Shown: one piece after another, positions 18,134-26,997 of the stretch | Numbering within the stretch: the stretch's first letter is position 1 | Layout of the letters: the number at the start of each line of letters is the position of its first letter | Assembly: GCF_014042165.1 (NCBI RefSeq) | Contig: NZ_JACDZE010000001.1 | Coordinates: 124,001 to 188,000 of the forward strand | Direction of reading: 5' to 3' | From: Moheibacter lacus | Lineage (GTDB): Bacteria; Bacteroidota; Bacteroidia; Flavobacteriales; Weeksellaceae | DNA length: 64,000 nt | The notes under the pieces: model-generated | Told to the model about the DNA's origin: nothing | Databases searched by the model: none | Seen by the model: only the letters and a program-made list of their open reading frames with translations | Program-made: the position numbers and the translations under genes

Positions 18134-18346
18134 TTATGATCTAACTAATTTCCTTTGGTTCCATACAAAATAGGCAACAAAAATCAAGGCGATCATCAAT
18201 AGAATGAAAACATACTGATCGATTGGTGTACTAGGAGCACCAGGACCACCCGCATCTTCACCTTGATCTGGTGGTGGAGGAACTTGTGCAAATATTTTGA
18301 CGACTGGTAAAAGGAATGTCAAGAAGGTTAAAATAAAGTTTTTCAT
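18134..18346 (-). CDS. Small PID-CTERM sorting-domain protein
   Basis: 70 residues. The signal peptide is MKNFILTFLTFLLPVVKIFAQ, followed by a short Pro/Gly linker (VPPPPDQGEDAGGPGAPSTP), the motif P-I-D, one membrane span (YVFILLMIALIFVAYFVW) and a basic tail (NQRKLVRS). This is the whole gene: signal, linker, P-I-D, span, Arg/Lys, as in the Flavobacterial PID-CTERM family that is presumed to be handled by an exosortase-like enzyme. A TTG adds one residue upstream and was not used. It begins 32 bases after the T9SS gene stop, so it is probably co-transcribed with it. Confidence 0.72.
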   Translation of the reverse strand: MKNFILTFLTFLLPVVKIFAQVPPPPDQGEDAGGPGAPSTPIDQYVFILLMIALIFVAYFVWNQRKLVRS

Positions 18347-18378
18347 CAAATTGTTTTTTGGGTTTGAGTTGATTGCTC

Positions 18379-20391
18379 TTATTTTATGATTTTTTGGGTA
18401 TAAACATCTCCGGTATTGGATTCAGCTTTCACGATATAAACACCGGTATTTGGTAATTTTAACTCAAAATCTGCTTGTGTATTTACATTTTTATAAGACA
18501 TGATATTTCTACCACTCATATCATAAACTTTGATATCTGCAGAATTCCACTGATCACTAAATCGGATTTTATGAGTTTGCTGATCTTTGTAAATAACTGT
18601 TGCACTTGCCAATGTTTCATCTAACTCCATTTCACCTTTGTTAAATGCCGGTCCACCATTCCAGTATACCGTGTATCTATCTTCAACTTGTTTTTCAGAA
18701 ACATCAACATAATAATTAAATTCTGTTGTGATCGGCATTAAGACATCTTCTGTTCTGTCATAGAAAAAGAAAGAATTTCCATCTACAAAATTGGTTTCAT
18801 CTCCAGAAACTTTTGTGAAAATATCTTGGTAAAATAAATCTGCTTTTACATAATAACCGTTTAAATCTCCAGATTTTCTGTTGAAAAACACCGGAATTGG
18901 TTTGTTCACATAAGCCATATTTACGGCATTGATATGCATTTTTCTTGTAGAACTAGGAACAGGAGTTCCATCTAAGTTTTCTTGTGCCAAAAAGAATCCA
19001 GTTTTTGCATTAAAATCTGAATACTCTGACTCAAGTGCATTATCAGTACCATTGGTCACACCTGAATTGGTTACAATTACATAAGCTTTATTTCCAGCTG
19101 GAGCACCATTGCTTTTGTACAAATTCAAACCAAGTTGATAAAATTTAGGACGAACAGTACTTGTAGATGAAAATCCAAATCCATTTCCATCTTCATTCAT
19201 TTCACCACCATCTGATCCAGTATTTTTTGAAGTTGTCACGCCACTACCTAATGAATTAGGAGTCATGCTAAAGGTTTTCAATTTATCACTGAAATTAATG
19301 GTTCTATTTCCGGTATTGGTAGCAGCGGTATTTAATACAACGATAAATGGTTCAAATGGTTTCACCAATAAGGCTGATGCATCACCACCCCAAACATTAG
19401 TTGCTTCATTATAAGTAGCGACTACCATGGCAGAAGAAGTCGACCCACTTCCATCATAACTCAAATCAGCAACTCTGGCCACCGCCAATAGTCCGTCAAT
19501 ATCATTGCCGTCATCATAACCAGGCGATGCTGGTGAACCTATGTAGGCCAAATCAATATTGGACGTATAAGGATTTCCAAACTGGAAAAAATTTCTACCA
19601 TATCCTGCGTCATCTGCAACGGTTCTTACTTTGTCGTCAATATAAGTTTGGTATTTTTCGTTATAAGTGTTCTTTTTCCCTTTCCAATTGCTCCAAGGCA
19701 CACCTCCAAAATGGTACATATTGGTGTTCATCGGAATATTTAAAAAAGCTTCGTTTGAAGCTACCCCACGATAGGCCAATTTATCGTTGGCTTCCATAAT
19801 CGATTTGATATTCCCAGAATTGTATTCTAAATTTAGAATATAATATGCCGTTGGGCTATTGGCATCCAAAGTAGCACCGGCATTGAAGTGATCAAATTCA
19901 GGTTTTTGCACATTGTCCCAAGCCATCATGGATTTTTGATAACGATTATTTGAAGATGAATAAGAAGTTCCAAATAGGAATCCCATTGCTTCATCTACAT
20001 TGGCAAAATGGAAAGGCATCGCAAATTGACCCCAGTTAAAAACTGCTGGATCAATCGTTCCTTTTTCCATCGTAAGTCTATCAGAAGAACTCGCTTCATT
20101 GATGATGACTTGACCGTAACTCGTGTTGTTACTCGGCACATCCCAAGTGCTGACAAAGTTTGCTCCTGTTGCGCTTGGATTTACATAATCACCATCGATT
20201 TTCACGTTTCCTGCGTTTTCAAACACAGCATTCGTAGTGGAGGTAACGTTTAAATTATCACCAAAATAAACTAAAGTATTGGGTTGAACTTTAACTTTGG
20301 CGGTTCCTGTAACATAAGTTTCTTGTGCATCGGATATCCCATGAGCTAATCCCATACACATGGCTAATAAGAAGTAGTTGATACTTTTCAT
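18379..20391 (-). CDS. Secreted protein with T9SS type A sorting domain
   Basis: 670 residues. The signal peptide is MKSINYFLLAMCMGLAHGISDAQ. The body has aromatic and Asn/Gly-rich beta segments ('FGDNLNVTSTTNAVFENAGNV', 'RNFFQFGNPYTSNIDL', 'PFEPFIVVLN') like those in other T9SS surface proteins. The C-terminal 75 residues ('IKVYDMSGRNIMSYKNV', 'LPNTGVYIVKAES', 'YTQKIIK') are a type A sorting domain; it is removed at the outer membrane as the protein is attached or released. No enzymatic motif was seen. A -7 box (TATATTTG) lies at 20451-20458. A PID-CTERM gene follows directly. Confidence 0.85.
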   Translation of the reverse strand: MKSINYFLLAMCMGLAHGISDAQETYVTGTAKVKVQPNTLVYFGDNLNVTSTTNAVFENAGNVKIDGDYVNPSATGANFVSTWDVPSNNTSYGQVIINEASSSDRLTMEKGTIDPAVFNWGQFAMPFHFANVDEAMGFLFGTSYSSSNNRYQKSMMAWDNVQKPEFDHFNAGATLDANSPTAYYILNLEYNSGNIKSIMEANDKLAYRGVASNEAFLNIPMNTNMYHFGGVPWSNWKGKKNTYNEKYQTYIDDKVRTVADDAGYGRNFFQFGNPYTSNIDLAYIGSPASPGYDDGNDIDGLLAVARVADLSYDGSGSTSSAMVVATYNEATNVWGGDASALLVKPFEPFIVVLNTAATNTGNRTINFSDKLKTFSMTPNSLGSGVTTSKNTGSDGGEMNEDGNGFGFSSTSTVRPKFYQLGLNLYKSNGAPAGNKAYVIVTNSGVTNGTDNALESEYSDFNAKTGFFLAQENLDGTPVPSSTRKMHINAVNMAYVNKPIPVFFNRKSGDLNGYYVKADLFYQDIFTKVSGDETNFVDGNSFFFYDRTEDVLMPITTEFNYYVDVSEKQVEDRYTVYWNGGPAFNKGEMELDETLASATVIYKDQQTHKIRFSDQWNSADIKVYDMSGRNIMSYKNVNTQADFELKLPNTGVYIVKAESNTGDVYTQKIIK

Positions 20392-20450
20392 ATGAATTAT
20401 TTAGGGTTGGTTTAATATAATTCAACTTTCATTTGCATGAAAATTTGCTA

Positions 20451-20458
20451 CAAATATA
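20451..20458 (-). promoter_or_regulatory. -7 box of the T9SS/PID-CTERM unit
   Basis: TATATTTG on the minus strand, an exact TAnnTTTG match, about 60 bases before the ATG at 20391. A weak TTTC lies about 18 bases upstream. Confidence 0.5.
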
Positions 20459-20485
20459 GGTTTTTTTTCTATTTGCGAAATCTAT

Positions 20486-21709
20486 TTAAACGATTTTTCG
20501 CACTTTCTTATTCTCATTGTTTAATTTAACTTGGTTATCTATCGCTTCTCTTGTCAAAGAAAATTTCTCAGGAAGTTCATCAATTCCATACATTAAATCA
20601 GTAAAAATCTCCTCCGTAACTGAACGTAAACCTCTTGCACCTAATCCTAATTCGTCTGCTTTTTCTACAATATAATCCAAAGCATCTTCCTCCACAGTTA
20701 ATTCTACTCCATCCAATTCAAACAATTTTTCATATTGTTTGATCAGGGCGTTTTTCGGTTCAGTTAAGATTTGTTTCATCGCTTGGTTATCCAGCGGAGT
20801 TAAATTGGCAATAATCGGTAATCGCCCGATCAATTCAGGAATCAACCCAAAGGATTTCAAATCCATCGCATTTACTTCTTTCAGTAAATCTTGAGCATGC
20901 TTTGCGTTTTCATCATTTTTAAAACCAATCACATGTGTATTGAGACGGTTGGCTATGTGTCGCTCGATTCCTGAAAAAGCACCACCGGCGATAAATAAAA
21001 TATCTTTTGTATTGACCTCAACAAATTTCTGATCCGGATGTTTTCTTCCTCCTTTGGGTGGAACATTAACAACGGTTCCTTCCAAAATTTTCAACATCGC
21101 CTGCTGAACACCTTCTCCAGAAACATCACGTGTGATAGATGGATTGTCATTTTTCCTTGCTATTTTATCGATTTCATCGATGAAAACAATTCCTTGCTCC
21201 GCCAAATCCACATCATAATTGGCGTCCTGTAAAAGTCTTGTCAAAATACTTTCCACATCTTCCCCTACATATCCTGCTTCTGTCAAAACCGTTGCATCAA
21301 CGATGGCAAATGGAACGTTTAACATACGGGCGATGGATTTGGCCAATAAGGTTTTTCCGCTTCCGGTTTCACCGACTAAAATCACATTGGACTTATCTAT
21401 TTCAACTTCATTTTCATCACGAGAAGGATTCAAAATCCTTTTATAATGATTAAATACCGCTACAGACATGATTTTTTTTGCATGATCCTGTCCGATGATA
21501 TAATCGTCTAAAAACTTTTTGATTTCTTTCGGTGATTTTAGTGGTAATGGATTGACCAGATTGCTCTTGTTCTTAAATGAAACTTCCTCCATGACGATTC
21601 CATGAGCTTGCTCTATACATTGATCACAAATATGACCGTCAATCCCTGCAACCAACAAATTCACTTCACTCTTTCCTCTCCCACAAAATGAACACTTATT
21701 TTCTTCCAA
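20486..21709 (-). CDS. clpX: ATP-dependent Clp protease ATP-binding subunit ClpX
   Basis: 407 residues. The N-terminal zinc domain has C6, C9, C28 and C31 (CSFCGRG and ICDQC). Walker A GETGSGKT is at 113-120, with Walker B '[12 protein letters not shown]', pore loop 'GYVGED' and IGF-like '[11 protein letters not shown]'. It unfolds substrates and feeds them to ClpP. The start is TTG at 21709: the in-frame stop TAA lies five codons upstream and no ATG exists between. Its own -7 box is 22 bases upstream. In the same run, clpP lies upstream, but two membrane protein genes separate them. Confidence 0.96.
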   Translation of the reverse strand: MEENKCSFCGRGKSEVNLLVAGIDGHICDQCIEQAHGIVMEEVSFKNKSNLVNPLPLKSPKEIKKFLDDYIIGQDHAKKIMSVAVFNHYKRILNPSRDENEVEIDKSNVILVGETGSGKTLLAKSIARMLNVPFAIVDATVLTEAGYVGEDVESILTRLLQDANYDVDLAEQGIVFIDEIDKIARKNDNPSITRDVSGEGVQQAMLKILEGTVVNVPPKGGRKHPDQKFVEVNTKDILFIAGGAFSGIERHIANRLNTHVIGFKNDENAKHAQDLLKEVNAMDLKSFGLIPELIGRLPIIANLTPLDNQAMKQILTEPKNALIKQYEKLFELDGVELTVEEDALDYIVEKADELGLGARGLRSVTEEIFTDLMYGIDELPEKFSLTREAIDNQVKLNNENKKVRKIV

Positions 21710-21730
21710 TTTAAACTCAATTTAAGTGCA

Positions 21731-21738
21731 CAAAGGTA
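21731..21738 (-). promoter_or_regulatory. -7 box of clpX
   Basis: TACCTTTG, an exact match to TAnnTTTG, about 22 bases before the TTG start, giving a leader of roughly 15 bases. A weak TTTC lies 21 bases upstream. It allows clpX expression independent of clpP. Confidence 0.55.
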
Positions 21739-21764
21739 CAAATAAAAATATTTTTATCAGAAAT

Positions 21765-22595
21765 CTAATTGGGACTTAAATACTTTAAAATCCTTTTGGG
21801 ACATATTTTTTTGATTTCCTCATCATTCAATAAAAAACCATAAAGCAAAATCACGATGAGTTCAAATTTCCATAAACCAAATTGGAACAACATGATGATG
21901 TGAATAAGGATGGATAGTAGGATGGCGAATCCTCTTGTCTTTTTCCAAATCACCATCGGTACAAAGCTCAATTGTTGAAAGATGATCAAATAATTGATGA
22001 ATTTAGCCATAAATTCATGAGAAAGAATTCCATTCCAAACACTATCTTGAAACCCTGCATATTGTGAAAAACTATAAAAAACGGCAATTCCTTGCTGCCA
22101 ATCTTTGTCCAAGATTTTAAAATAAGTATTGTTCAAATAAATCAAAAAAACATGCAAAATAATCGACCAAACTGCCAGTTTTGAGATCAATTGGAATTCT
22201 CCTTTCGATTTCTGAATTGAAAAATACTTAAAACTATCTACAAAAATAAAATACAACAAACTGAATTTCAATATCGTCTCACCCCAAGTCATCAATGGAA
22301 GTGTCAATTGGATCATCCAAAAATGAAAAACAAATACTAAAAACGAACTGATATTTTTTCCAATTCCCAATATGAATGCAATTAAAATTAAACCACTGAT
22401 AGAAAAAAACAGCATGGAATATTCCGATAAGTAAGGAACAAATCCAGTTGTAGGCAAAAAAGCATTGAATTCCGGATTATATAAAATATCTGAAGATGGA
22501 AAAATAGAAACCAAATCCACCAACAAAACCATTCCTATCAAAACCCTAAAAAGAGATGGATAAATCCTTCGTTCCGCTGCCCAAAACTCCTTCAT
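21765..22595 (-). CDS. HTTM domain membrane protein
   Basis: 276 residues with about six to seven membrane spans. The opening 'AAERRIYPSLFRVLIGMVLLVDLVSIFP', the 'PTTGFVPYLSEYSMLFFSISG' loop and 'LPLMTWGETILKFSLLYFIFVDSFKYFSI' match the HTTM domain of vitamin K-dependent gamma-carboxylase-like membrane proteins; 'FLIYLNNTYFKILDKDWQQGIAVFY' is also typical. Catalysis has not been shown for most bacterial members. It overlaps the preceding gene by 4 bases (ATGA). It sits with its partner between clpP and clpX, which is not the usual order. Confidence 0.78.
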   Translation of the reverse strand: MKEFWAAERRIYPSLFRVLIGMVLLVDLVSIFPSSDILYNPEFNAFLPTTGFVPYLSEYSMLFFSISGLILIAFILGIGKNISSFLVFVFHFWMIQLTLPLMTWGETILKFSLLYFIFVDSFKYFSIQKSKGEFQLISKLAVWSIILHVFLIYLNNTYFKILDKDWQQGIAVFYSFSQYAGFQDSVWNGILSHEFMAKFINYLIIFQQLSFVPMVIWKKTRGFAILLSILIHIIMLFQFGLWKFELIVILLYGFLLNDEEIKKICPKRILKYLSPN

Positions 22596-23185
22596 GGTTG
22601 TATAGATTCAGACGTTTGGAAGAAGACTTTCTCTCCTATGAAATAAGTAAAATCATCCTTATAATCTTTGTCAAAAGGCAAGACCATCGGTTTCCGCATC
22701 ACAGAAATCGAAACGCTGTCTGCCTTTATATTTGGATTTTCCTTTAAATAGACTTTCGGGAAGTTTTTCAGATTTTGAACGATGGGAATGAGTTCTTTAT
22801 GGGAAAGCAGTTTTTTATCGAAATCATTTTCTTTTCCTTTGTAAAACTCATTATACAAGGAAGTTTGATAATGAAAATCCAAAGTTTTCATCCAACCCAA
22901 ATACAATCTTTCTTTGACAAAATAAGATTTGCTCTGAAAAATAGATTTCTCATTTTCTTTTTCTAAATATTTAGAAATCAATATTTTACCTTTCAACTCA
23001 CCTTTCTCATAAAATTCGTAAGCAACATCATAATTGGTATTGGTCACTGGCGCAAACATCCGGTATCCGGTCGGGATCCATTCTTTAATTTGAGTTTTAA
23101 AATGATCTCCAGCAAAAAAGGTTACTCCGTACACGCCTGCCCAGTACAGGACAAACAATGTAAAAAGTAACCTTTCGGGTTTCAT
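22592..23185 (-). CDS. HTTM-associated hypothetical membrane-anchored protein
   Basis: 197 residues from the ATG at 23185 (MKPERLLFTLFVLYWAGVYG). One N-terminal membrane anchor (residues 6-22) is followed by an extracytoplasmic domain ('WIPTGYRMFAPVTNTNYDVAYEFY') with no recognised family. The 'RMFAP' pattern recurs in proteins encoded beside HTTM genes. The start overlaps no neighbour, and the stop overlaps the HTTM start by 4 bases, so the two are coupled. clpP ends 11 bases upstream. The longer open frame was rejected because it reads back into clpP. Function unknown. Confidence 0.65.
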   Translation of the reverse strand: MKPERLLFTLFVLYWAGVYGVTFFAGDHFKTQIKEWIPTGYRMFAPVTNTNYDVAYEFYEKGELKGKILISKYLEKENEKSIFQSKSYFVKERLYLGWMKTLDFHYQTSLYNEFYKGKENDFDKKLLSHKELIPIVQNLKNFPKVYLKENPNIKADSVSISVMRKPMVLPFDKDYKDDFTYFIGEKVFFQTSESIQP

Positions 23186-23196
23186 TTGAATTATTT

Positions 23197-23859
23197 TTAC
23201 GTTCTCGGCAACAAAACTTCGTCCACCATCCCGTATTCTTTCGCCTCTGAAGAAGTCATCCAATAATCGCGTTCTCCGTCTTTCTGGATTCTATCAACCG
23301 ATTGACCGGAATGATGCGCGATGATTTCATACAATTCTTCTTTCAACATCAAAATCTGCTTCAACGTAATTTCCATATCAGTCGCTTGTCCTTGTGCTCC
23401 ACCCAATGGCTGATGAATCATCACTCTGGAATGTTTCAGCGCCGAACGTTTTCCTTTAGCGCCCGCACATAAAAGTACCGCTCCCATGGAAGCTGCCATT
23501 CCGGTACAAATTGTAGCAACATCCGGTTTTACGATTTGCATCGTATCGTAAATTCCGAGTCCAGCATGAACACCACCTCCAGGAGAATTGATGTAAATCT
23601 GAATGTCTTTTGAAGCATCTACGCTTTCCAAAAACAACAATTGCGCTTGGATGATGTTGGCGATTTCATCGTTGATCGGCGTTCCCAAAAAGATGATTCT
23701 GTCCATCATCAATCGCGAAAAAACGTCCATTTGTGCAACATTCAATTTTCGTTCTTCAACGATGTAAGGCGTCATGCTTTCCACATAACTGTCCACATGA
23801 AGACTGCTGATGTTTTGATGACCTGTTGCGTATTTTTTAAATTCTTTTCCGTAATCCAT
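23197..23859 (-). CDS. clpP: ATP-dependent Clp protease proteolytic subunit ClpP
   Basis: 220 residues from the ATG at 23859. The catalytic triad is visible: Ser124 in GMAASMGAV, His149 in MIHQPLGG, and Asp in 'ERDYWMTSSEA'. 'YINSPGGGVHAG' and the 'QGQATDMEI' helix are standard. It forms the tetradecameric protease that degrades proteins fed by ClpX. An upstream frame extension (non-ATG) was not used. It is downstream of tig and has a promoter-like TTTG-N21-TATAATTG upstream. Confidence 0.96.
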   Translation of the reverse strand: MDYGKEFKKYATGHQNISSLHVDSYVESMTPYIVEERKLNVAQMDVFSRLMMDRIIFLGTPINDEIANIIQAQLLFLESVDASKDIQIYINSPGGGVHAGLGIYDTMQIVKPDVATICTGMAASMGAVLLCAGAKGKRSALKHSRVMIHQPLGGAQGQATDMEITLKQILMLKEELYEIIAHHSGQSVDRIQKDGERDYWMTSSEAKEYGMVDEVLLPRT

Positions 23860-23873
23860 AATTTTATTTGTTA

Positions 23874-23906
23874 CAATTATAGTAAACAATTCAAAAATAA
23901 TACAAA
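23874..23906 (-). promoter_or_regulatory. Candidate clpP promoter (TTTG-N21-TATAATTG)
   Basis: On the minus strand, TTTG at 23906-23903 is followed after 21 bases by TATAATTG at 23881-23874, one base off TAnnTTTG. The ATG at 23859 is 15 bases further on. Confidence 0.45.
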
Positions 23907-23936
23907 TCTTATTTTACTGACGAATTGTCCACTCGA

Positions 23937-25328
23937 TTAATGAGCGTGATCATGCGCGTGGTCATGATCGTGGTCGTGATCATGTTGATGGTTTTTTTGT
24001 TTTTCTTCCATCAATTTCACAAACGCATCAAATGTAACTTTTTTCTCTTTTAATTTGGCATTTTCTTTAAAAGTCTGCATCATTTTATCTGCAAATACTT
24101 GATCTGCCATTCTTTGAAATTCTTGTTGGTTTTGTAACGAACCCTGAACGATTCTTTCCAAATCCTCTTCCGGCATATTGGATTGTCCATACATCGCCAA
24201 TTGTTCTTTGATGATGTTGCGCATCGCAGCTTCCACATCAGCAAATTCTACTTTCAAATCATAAGCCTCAGCCACTTTAGATTCGATCAATTGGTAACGC
24301 AAACCGTTTTCTTCTTTTTTCAATTGTTCTGCAGCATCTTCTACCGATTCGATTTTTTCGTTAGAGAAATGCAACCAACGCGACAAAAAGTCAGTAGGTA
24401 AATCAAATTTTGTTTCTTTGATCAATTCTTCTACCACTTCATTCATCATTTGTTTGTCGGTCTCACGGCTGTACATTTTTTCCGCTTCATCTTTGATTTT
24501 CTGACGAAATTCTTCTTCTGAACTCACTGCGCCTTCACCATAAACTTTGTCAAATAAAGATTGGTCAACTGCTGATGGTTCCATCGCCGTAATTTCCAAA
24601 ATTTCAAATTGCAATTGCCCATCAAAATCAGCTGCTTTTTCTGCATCCCAATTCAGGATTTGCTCCAAATTCACAGCATCTTCAGAAATTTCTTTGGATT
24701 TAACCACGATTACATCTCCAACTTTTTTACCGATGAATTTTTTCGGCTTCGCCAATTCGTCTACAAAAAGATAAGACTCTTTTTCACTTCCTTCTACTTC
24801 ATTTTTTTCCGCATCCAATTCTTTCATCAAAACCTTCACGTTTGCACCTTCTTCTACTTTTTCCAAAGTTTTCATCGTCCCGAAACGCTTCGCGAAATTG
24901 TCTATGTATTTCTGAACTTCTTCATCTGTTACTTCGATCGAATAAGTATCAGCTTTGATTTTACTCAAATCCACTTTAAAGTCAGGCGCCAATCCCAATT
25001 CGAATTCAAAATTCAACGTATCGGCATCCCAATCCATATCGTCTTGTGCTTTTGGAAGCGGATTTCCCAGGATGGAAATTTTTTCTTTTTGGATATGATC
25101 GTTGATCGCGGTTTGTAACAATTGGTTCACTTCGTCAAATATGATGCTTTTTTCAAATTGCTTTTTCACGAAACTCATCGGAACCTGTCCTTTACGGAAA
25201 CCTTTTATGGTCGCGTTTTTTCTATAATTGTTCAAGGCTTTTTCTACCTTTTCTTTATAATCGTCTTTTTCAATCGTAACGGTAAGTACAGCATTTAAAT
25301 CGTCGATACTGTTTTGGGTAATGTTCAT
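23937..25328 (-). CDS. tig: Trigger factor with His/Asp-rich C-terminal tail
   Basis: 463 residues from the ATG at 25328. The ribosome-docking signature GFRKGQVP is at residues 43-50. A PPIase-type domain follows near residues 150-240 ('VEEGANVKVLMKELD'), then the long helical chaperone domain. The last 20 residues are HQHDHDHDHDHAHDHAH-like, which may bind divalent metals; the E. coli protein (432 residues) lacks such a tail. It acts on nascent chains at the ribosome exit. tig-clpP(-clpX) is the conserved order. An exact -7 box lies at 25350-25357. Confidence 0.94.
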   Translation of the reverse strand: MNITQNSIDDLNAVLTVTIEKDDYKEKVEKALNNYRKNATIKGFRKGQVPMSFVKKQFEKSIIFDEVNQLLQTAINDHIQKEKISILGNPLPKAQDDMDWDADTLNFEFELGLAPDFKVDLSKIKADTYSIEVTDEEVQKYIDNFAKRFGTMKTLEKVEEGANVKVLMKELDAEKNEVEGSEKESYLFVDELAKPKKFIGKKVGDVIVVKSKEISEDAVNLEQILNWDAEKAADFDGQLQFEILEITAMEPSAVDQSLFDKVYGEGAVSSEEEFRQKIKDEAEKMYSRETDKQMMNEVVEELIKETKFDLPTDFLSRWLHFSNEKIESVEDAAEQLKKEENGLRYQLIESKVAEAYDLKVEFADVEAAMRNIIKEQLAMYGQSNMPEEDLERIVQGSLQNQQEFQRMADQVFADKMMQTFKENAKLKEKKVTFDAFVKLMEEKQKNHQHDHDHDHDHAHDHAH

Positions 25329-25349
25329 CTGTCTAAAAATTTTGGTCTG

Positions 25350-25357
25350 CAAAGGTA
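25350..25357 (-). promoter_or_regulatory. -7 box of tig
   Basis: TACCTTTG, exact match to TAnnTTTG, 22 bases before the ATG. No clear -33 TTTG was found. Confidence 0.5.
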
Positions 25358-25452
25358 ATTATTTTAATGGAATTTACGATTTTAGATTTCAGTTTTACAA
25401 ATTGAATTAGAAACGGTTATATTTAGGAAATGATGCAAGAATTTTAATCAAA

Positions 25453-25920
25453 ATGAAAACAGGAAAATTAATTCTTAAAATAGTAGCAATTTTAATTATC
25501 TCCATCTCGCTTTTTTATGCTTTTTTATTTTGTACCAAAAATGAAGAAAGTGGAGTGAAATTCGGAAATATTTTTACAAATCACCAAAATTATATTTCAA
25601 ATTTAGAATTTAGAAAAAATATAAAAAAGGCTCTAAATCAAGATGAAAATGGCATTATTTGGTTATATGAAGTTCCTGTAGATGGAGAGAGTAGCTATGA
25701 AATGGGATATATTATTACTCAAATAATTTACAAAATAGGTGAAGAAAAATATTTGAAAATGGTAAAAAAGTTAAATATAGATCAGCAGCGTTTTGCATTA
25801 GGCTATATTACTGTCGGACTTGAATATGGGGACAATGATTATGATGGTGAGATGGATAATACAAAGTTTGAAAATGAATTCCCGCTTCTTTATCAGTATT
25901 ACAAAAATTTAAGCGATTAA
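25453..25920 (+). CDS. Hypothetical exported protein
   Basis: 155 residues, unrecognised. An N-terminal hydrophobic segment (KIVAILIISISLFYAFLFC) is a signal peptide or membrane anchor. Cys27 follows the hydrophobic core, but the lipobox is poor. The rest is acidic and aromatic. The gene is noticeably more AT-rich than its neighbours, and sits alone on the plus strand between tig and metF. Coding potential is supported mainly by an intact frame and the plausible anchor. Confidence 0.5.
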   Translation: MKTGKLILKIVAILIISISLFYAFLFCTKNEESGVKFGNIFTNHQNYISNLEFRKNIKKALNQDENGIIWLYEVPVDGESSYEMGYIITQIIYKIGEEKYLKMVKKLNIDQQRFALGYITVGLEYGDNDYDGEMDNTKFENEFPLLYQYYKNLSD

Positions 25921-25933
25921 AATTGGCACTAGT

Positions 25934-26896
25934 TTACATTACTCCTCTCAAAACCCTCACCACCACATCCGATTTGCTCATCGTATAATAATGAATCAGT
26001 GGAATTCCATTTTCTATTAACTCTTTACTTTGGTTGATCGTCCATTCTGTCCCGATTTCTTTTACTTCTTTGTTGTCCTTGGCTTTTACCAATTCATCTG
26101 CCAACTCATCTGGTAAATCCACATGAAAAGTTTTGGGGAGAGCCGTAATTTGGGATTGGGTGGTGATGGGTTTCAGCCCGGGAATGATGGGAACTTCGAT
26201 GCCTATTTTTCGGCATTTGTCTACAAAATCAAAAAATCGTTTGTTGTCAAAAAACATTTGGGTCACGATGTATTCCGCTCCCAAATCGACTTTCTTTTTC
26301 AAATAATTCAAATCGATATTCAAATTGGGCGCTTCAAAATGTTTTTCGGGATATCCTGCTACTCCAATGCAAAAATCGGTTTTGGAACTGTTTTCTAACT
26401 CGTCATCCAAATATTTACCCTTATTCAAATTGGCAATTTGCTCAAGCAATTCCGAAGCATAGCGATGACCATTGGGCTCTGCCATAAAAGTCGATTCCGA
26501 TTTCACCGGATCACCGCGCAGTACCAATAAATTATCGATACCCAAAAAATTCAATTCGATTAAGGCATTTTCCGTATCTTCTTTATCAAAACCGCCGCAG
26601 ATGATATGCGGAATCGCATCGACTTTGTAATGGTTTTGAATCGCTGCACAAATCGCCACCGTTCCGGGACGTTTTCGTACGCTTTTTCGCTCCAGAAGAC
26701 CATTTGGATGTTTTTTATAGACAAATTCTTCACGGTGATACGTAACATCAATAAACGCCGGATTAAATTCTACCAATGGATCCAACGTGTCAAAAATATG
26801 CTGAATATTATTTCCTTTGGTCGGGGGTAAAATTTCGACAGAAAATGTCGGTTTCTTTTGTTGAATTGCGTTTTCGATGTGTTGGGTTACTTTCAT
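25934..26896 (-). CDS. metF: Methylenetetrahydrofolate reductase
   Basis: 320 residues, normal length for bacterial MetF. The TIM-barrel landmarks are 'FSVEILPPTKG', 'FIDVTYHRE', 'PHIICGGFDKEDTENAL', 'NLLVLRGDP' and 'EYIVTQMFFDNKRFFDFV'. It reduces 5,10-methylene-THF to 5-methyl-THF with NADH and FAD, supplying MetH. It is the last gene of the riboswitch-controlled operon. Between it and the aminotransferase lies a long inverted repeat of about 80 bases. Confidence 0.95.
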   Translation of the reverse strand: MKVTQHIENAIQQKKPTFSVEILPPTKGNNIQHIFDTLDPLVEFNPAFIDVTYHREEFVYKKHPNGLLERKSVRKRPGTVAICAAIQNHYKVDAIPHIICGGFDKEDTENALIELNFLGIDNLLVLRGDPVKSESTFMAEPNGHRYASELLEQIANLNKGKYLDDELENSSKTDFCIGVAGYPEKHFEAPNLNIDLNYLKKKVDLGAEYIVTQMFFDNKRFFDFVDKCRKIGIEVPIIPGLKPITTQSQITALPKTFHVDLPDELADELVKAKDNKEVKEIGTEWTINQSKELIENGIPLIHYYTMSKSDVVVRVLRGVM

Positions 26897-26910
26897 ATTT
26901 TTTCGTTATC

Positions 26911-26988
26911 CGAAATTCGAAGTTCGAGTTTCGATTTTCTTACTTTTATTTAAATTTTCCTTTTGCGAATTTCGAACTTCGAATTTCG
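26911..26988. repeat. Long inverted repeat between aminotransferase and metF
   Basis: CGAAATTCGAAGTTCGA at 26911-26927 and its exact reverse complement at 26972-26988 form a 17-bp stem, extendable to about 23 bp with a G.T pair and one mismatch. The loop is AT-rich. No T-run follows on the minus strand, so it is not an obvious terminator. It may stabilise or process the operon mRNA. Confidence 0.7.
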
Positions 26989-26997
26989 AATTTCATT

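Noticed and set aside
23937-23990. CATGATCATGATCGTG-type run considered as a CRISPR or regulatory repeat
   Set aside because: It is the codon pattern of the His/Asp tail of trigger factor.
24609-25118. 169-residue plus-strand ORF antisense to tig
   Set aside because: Phe/Ile-rich translation typical of the complement of Lys/Glu-rich genes.
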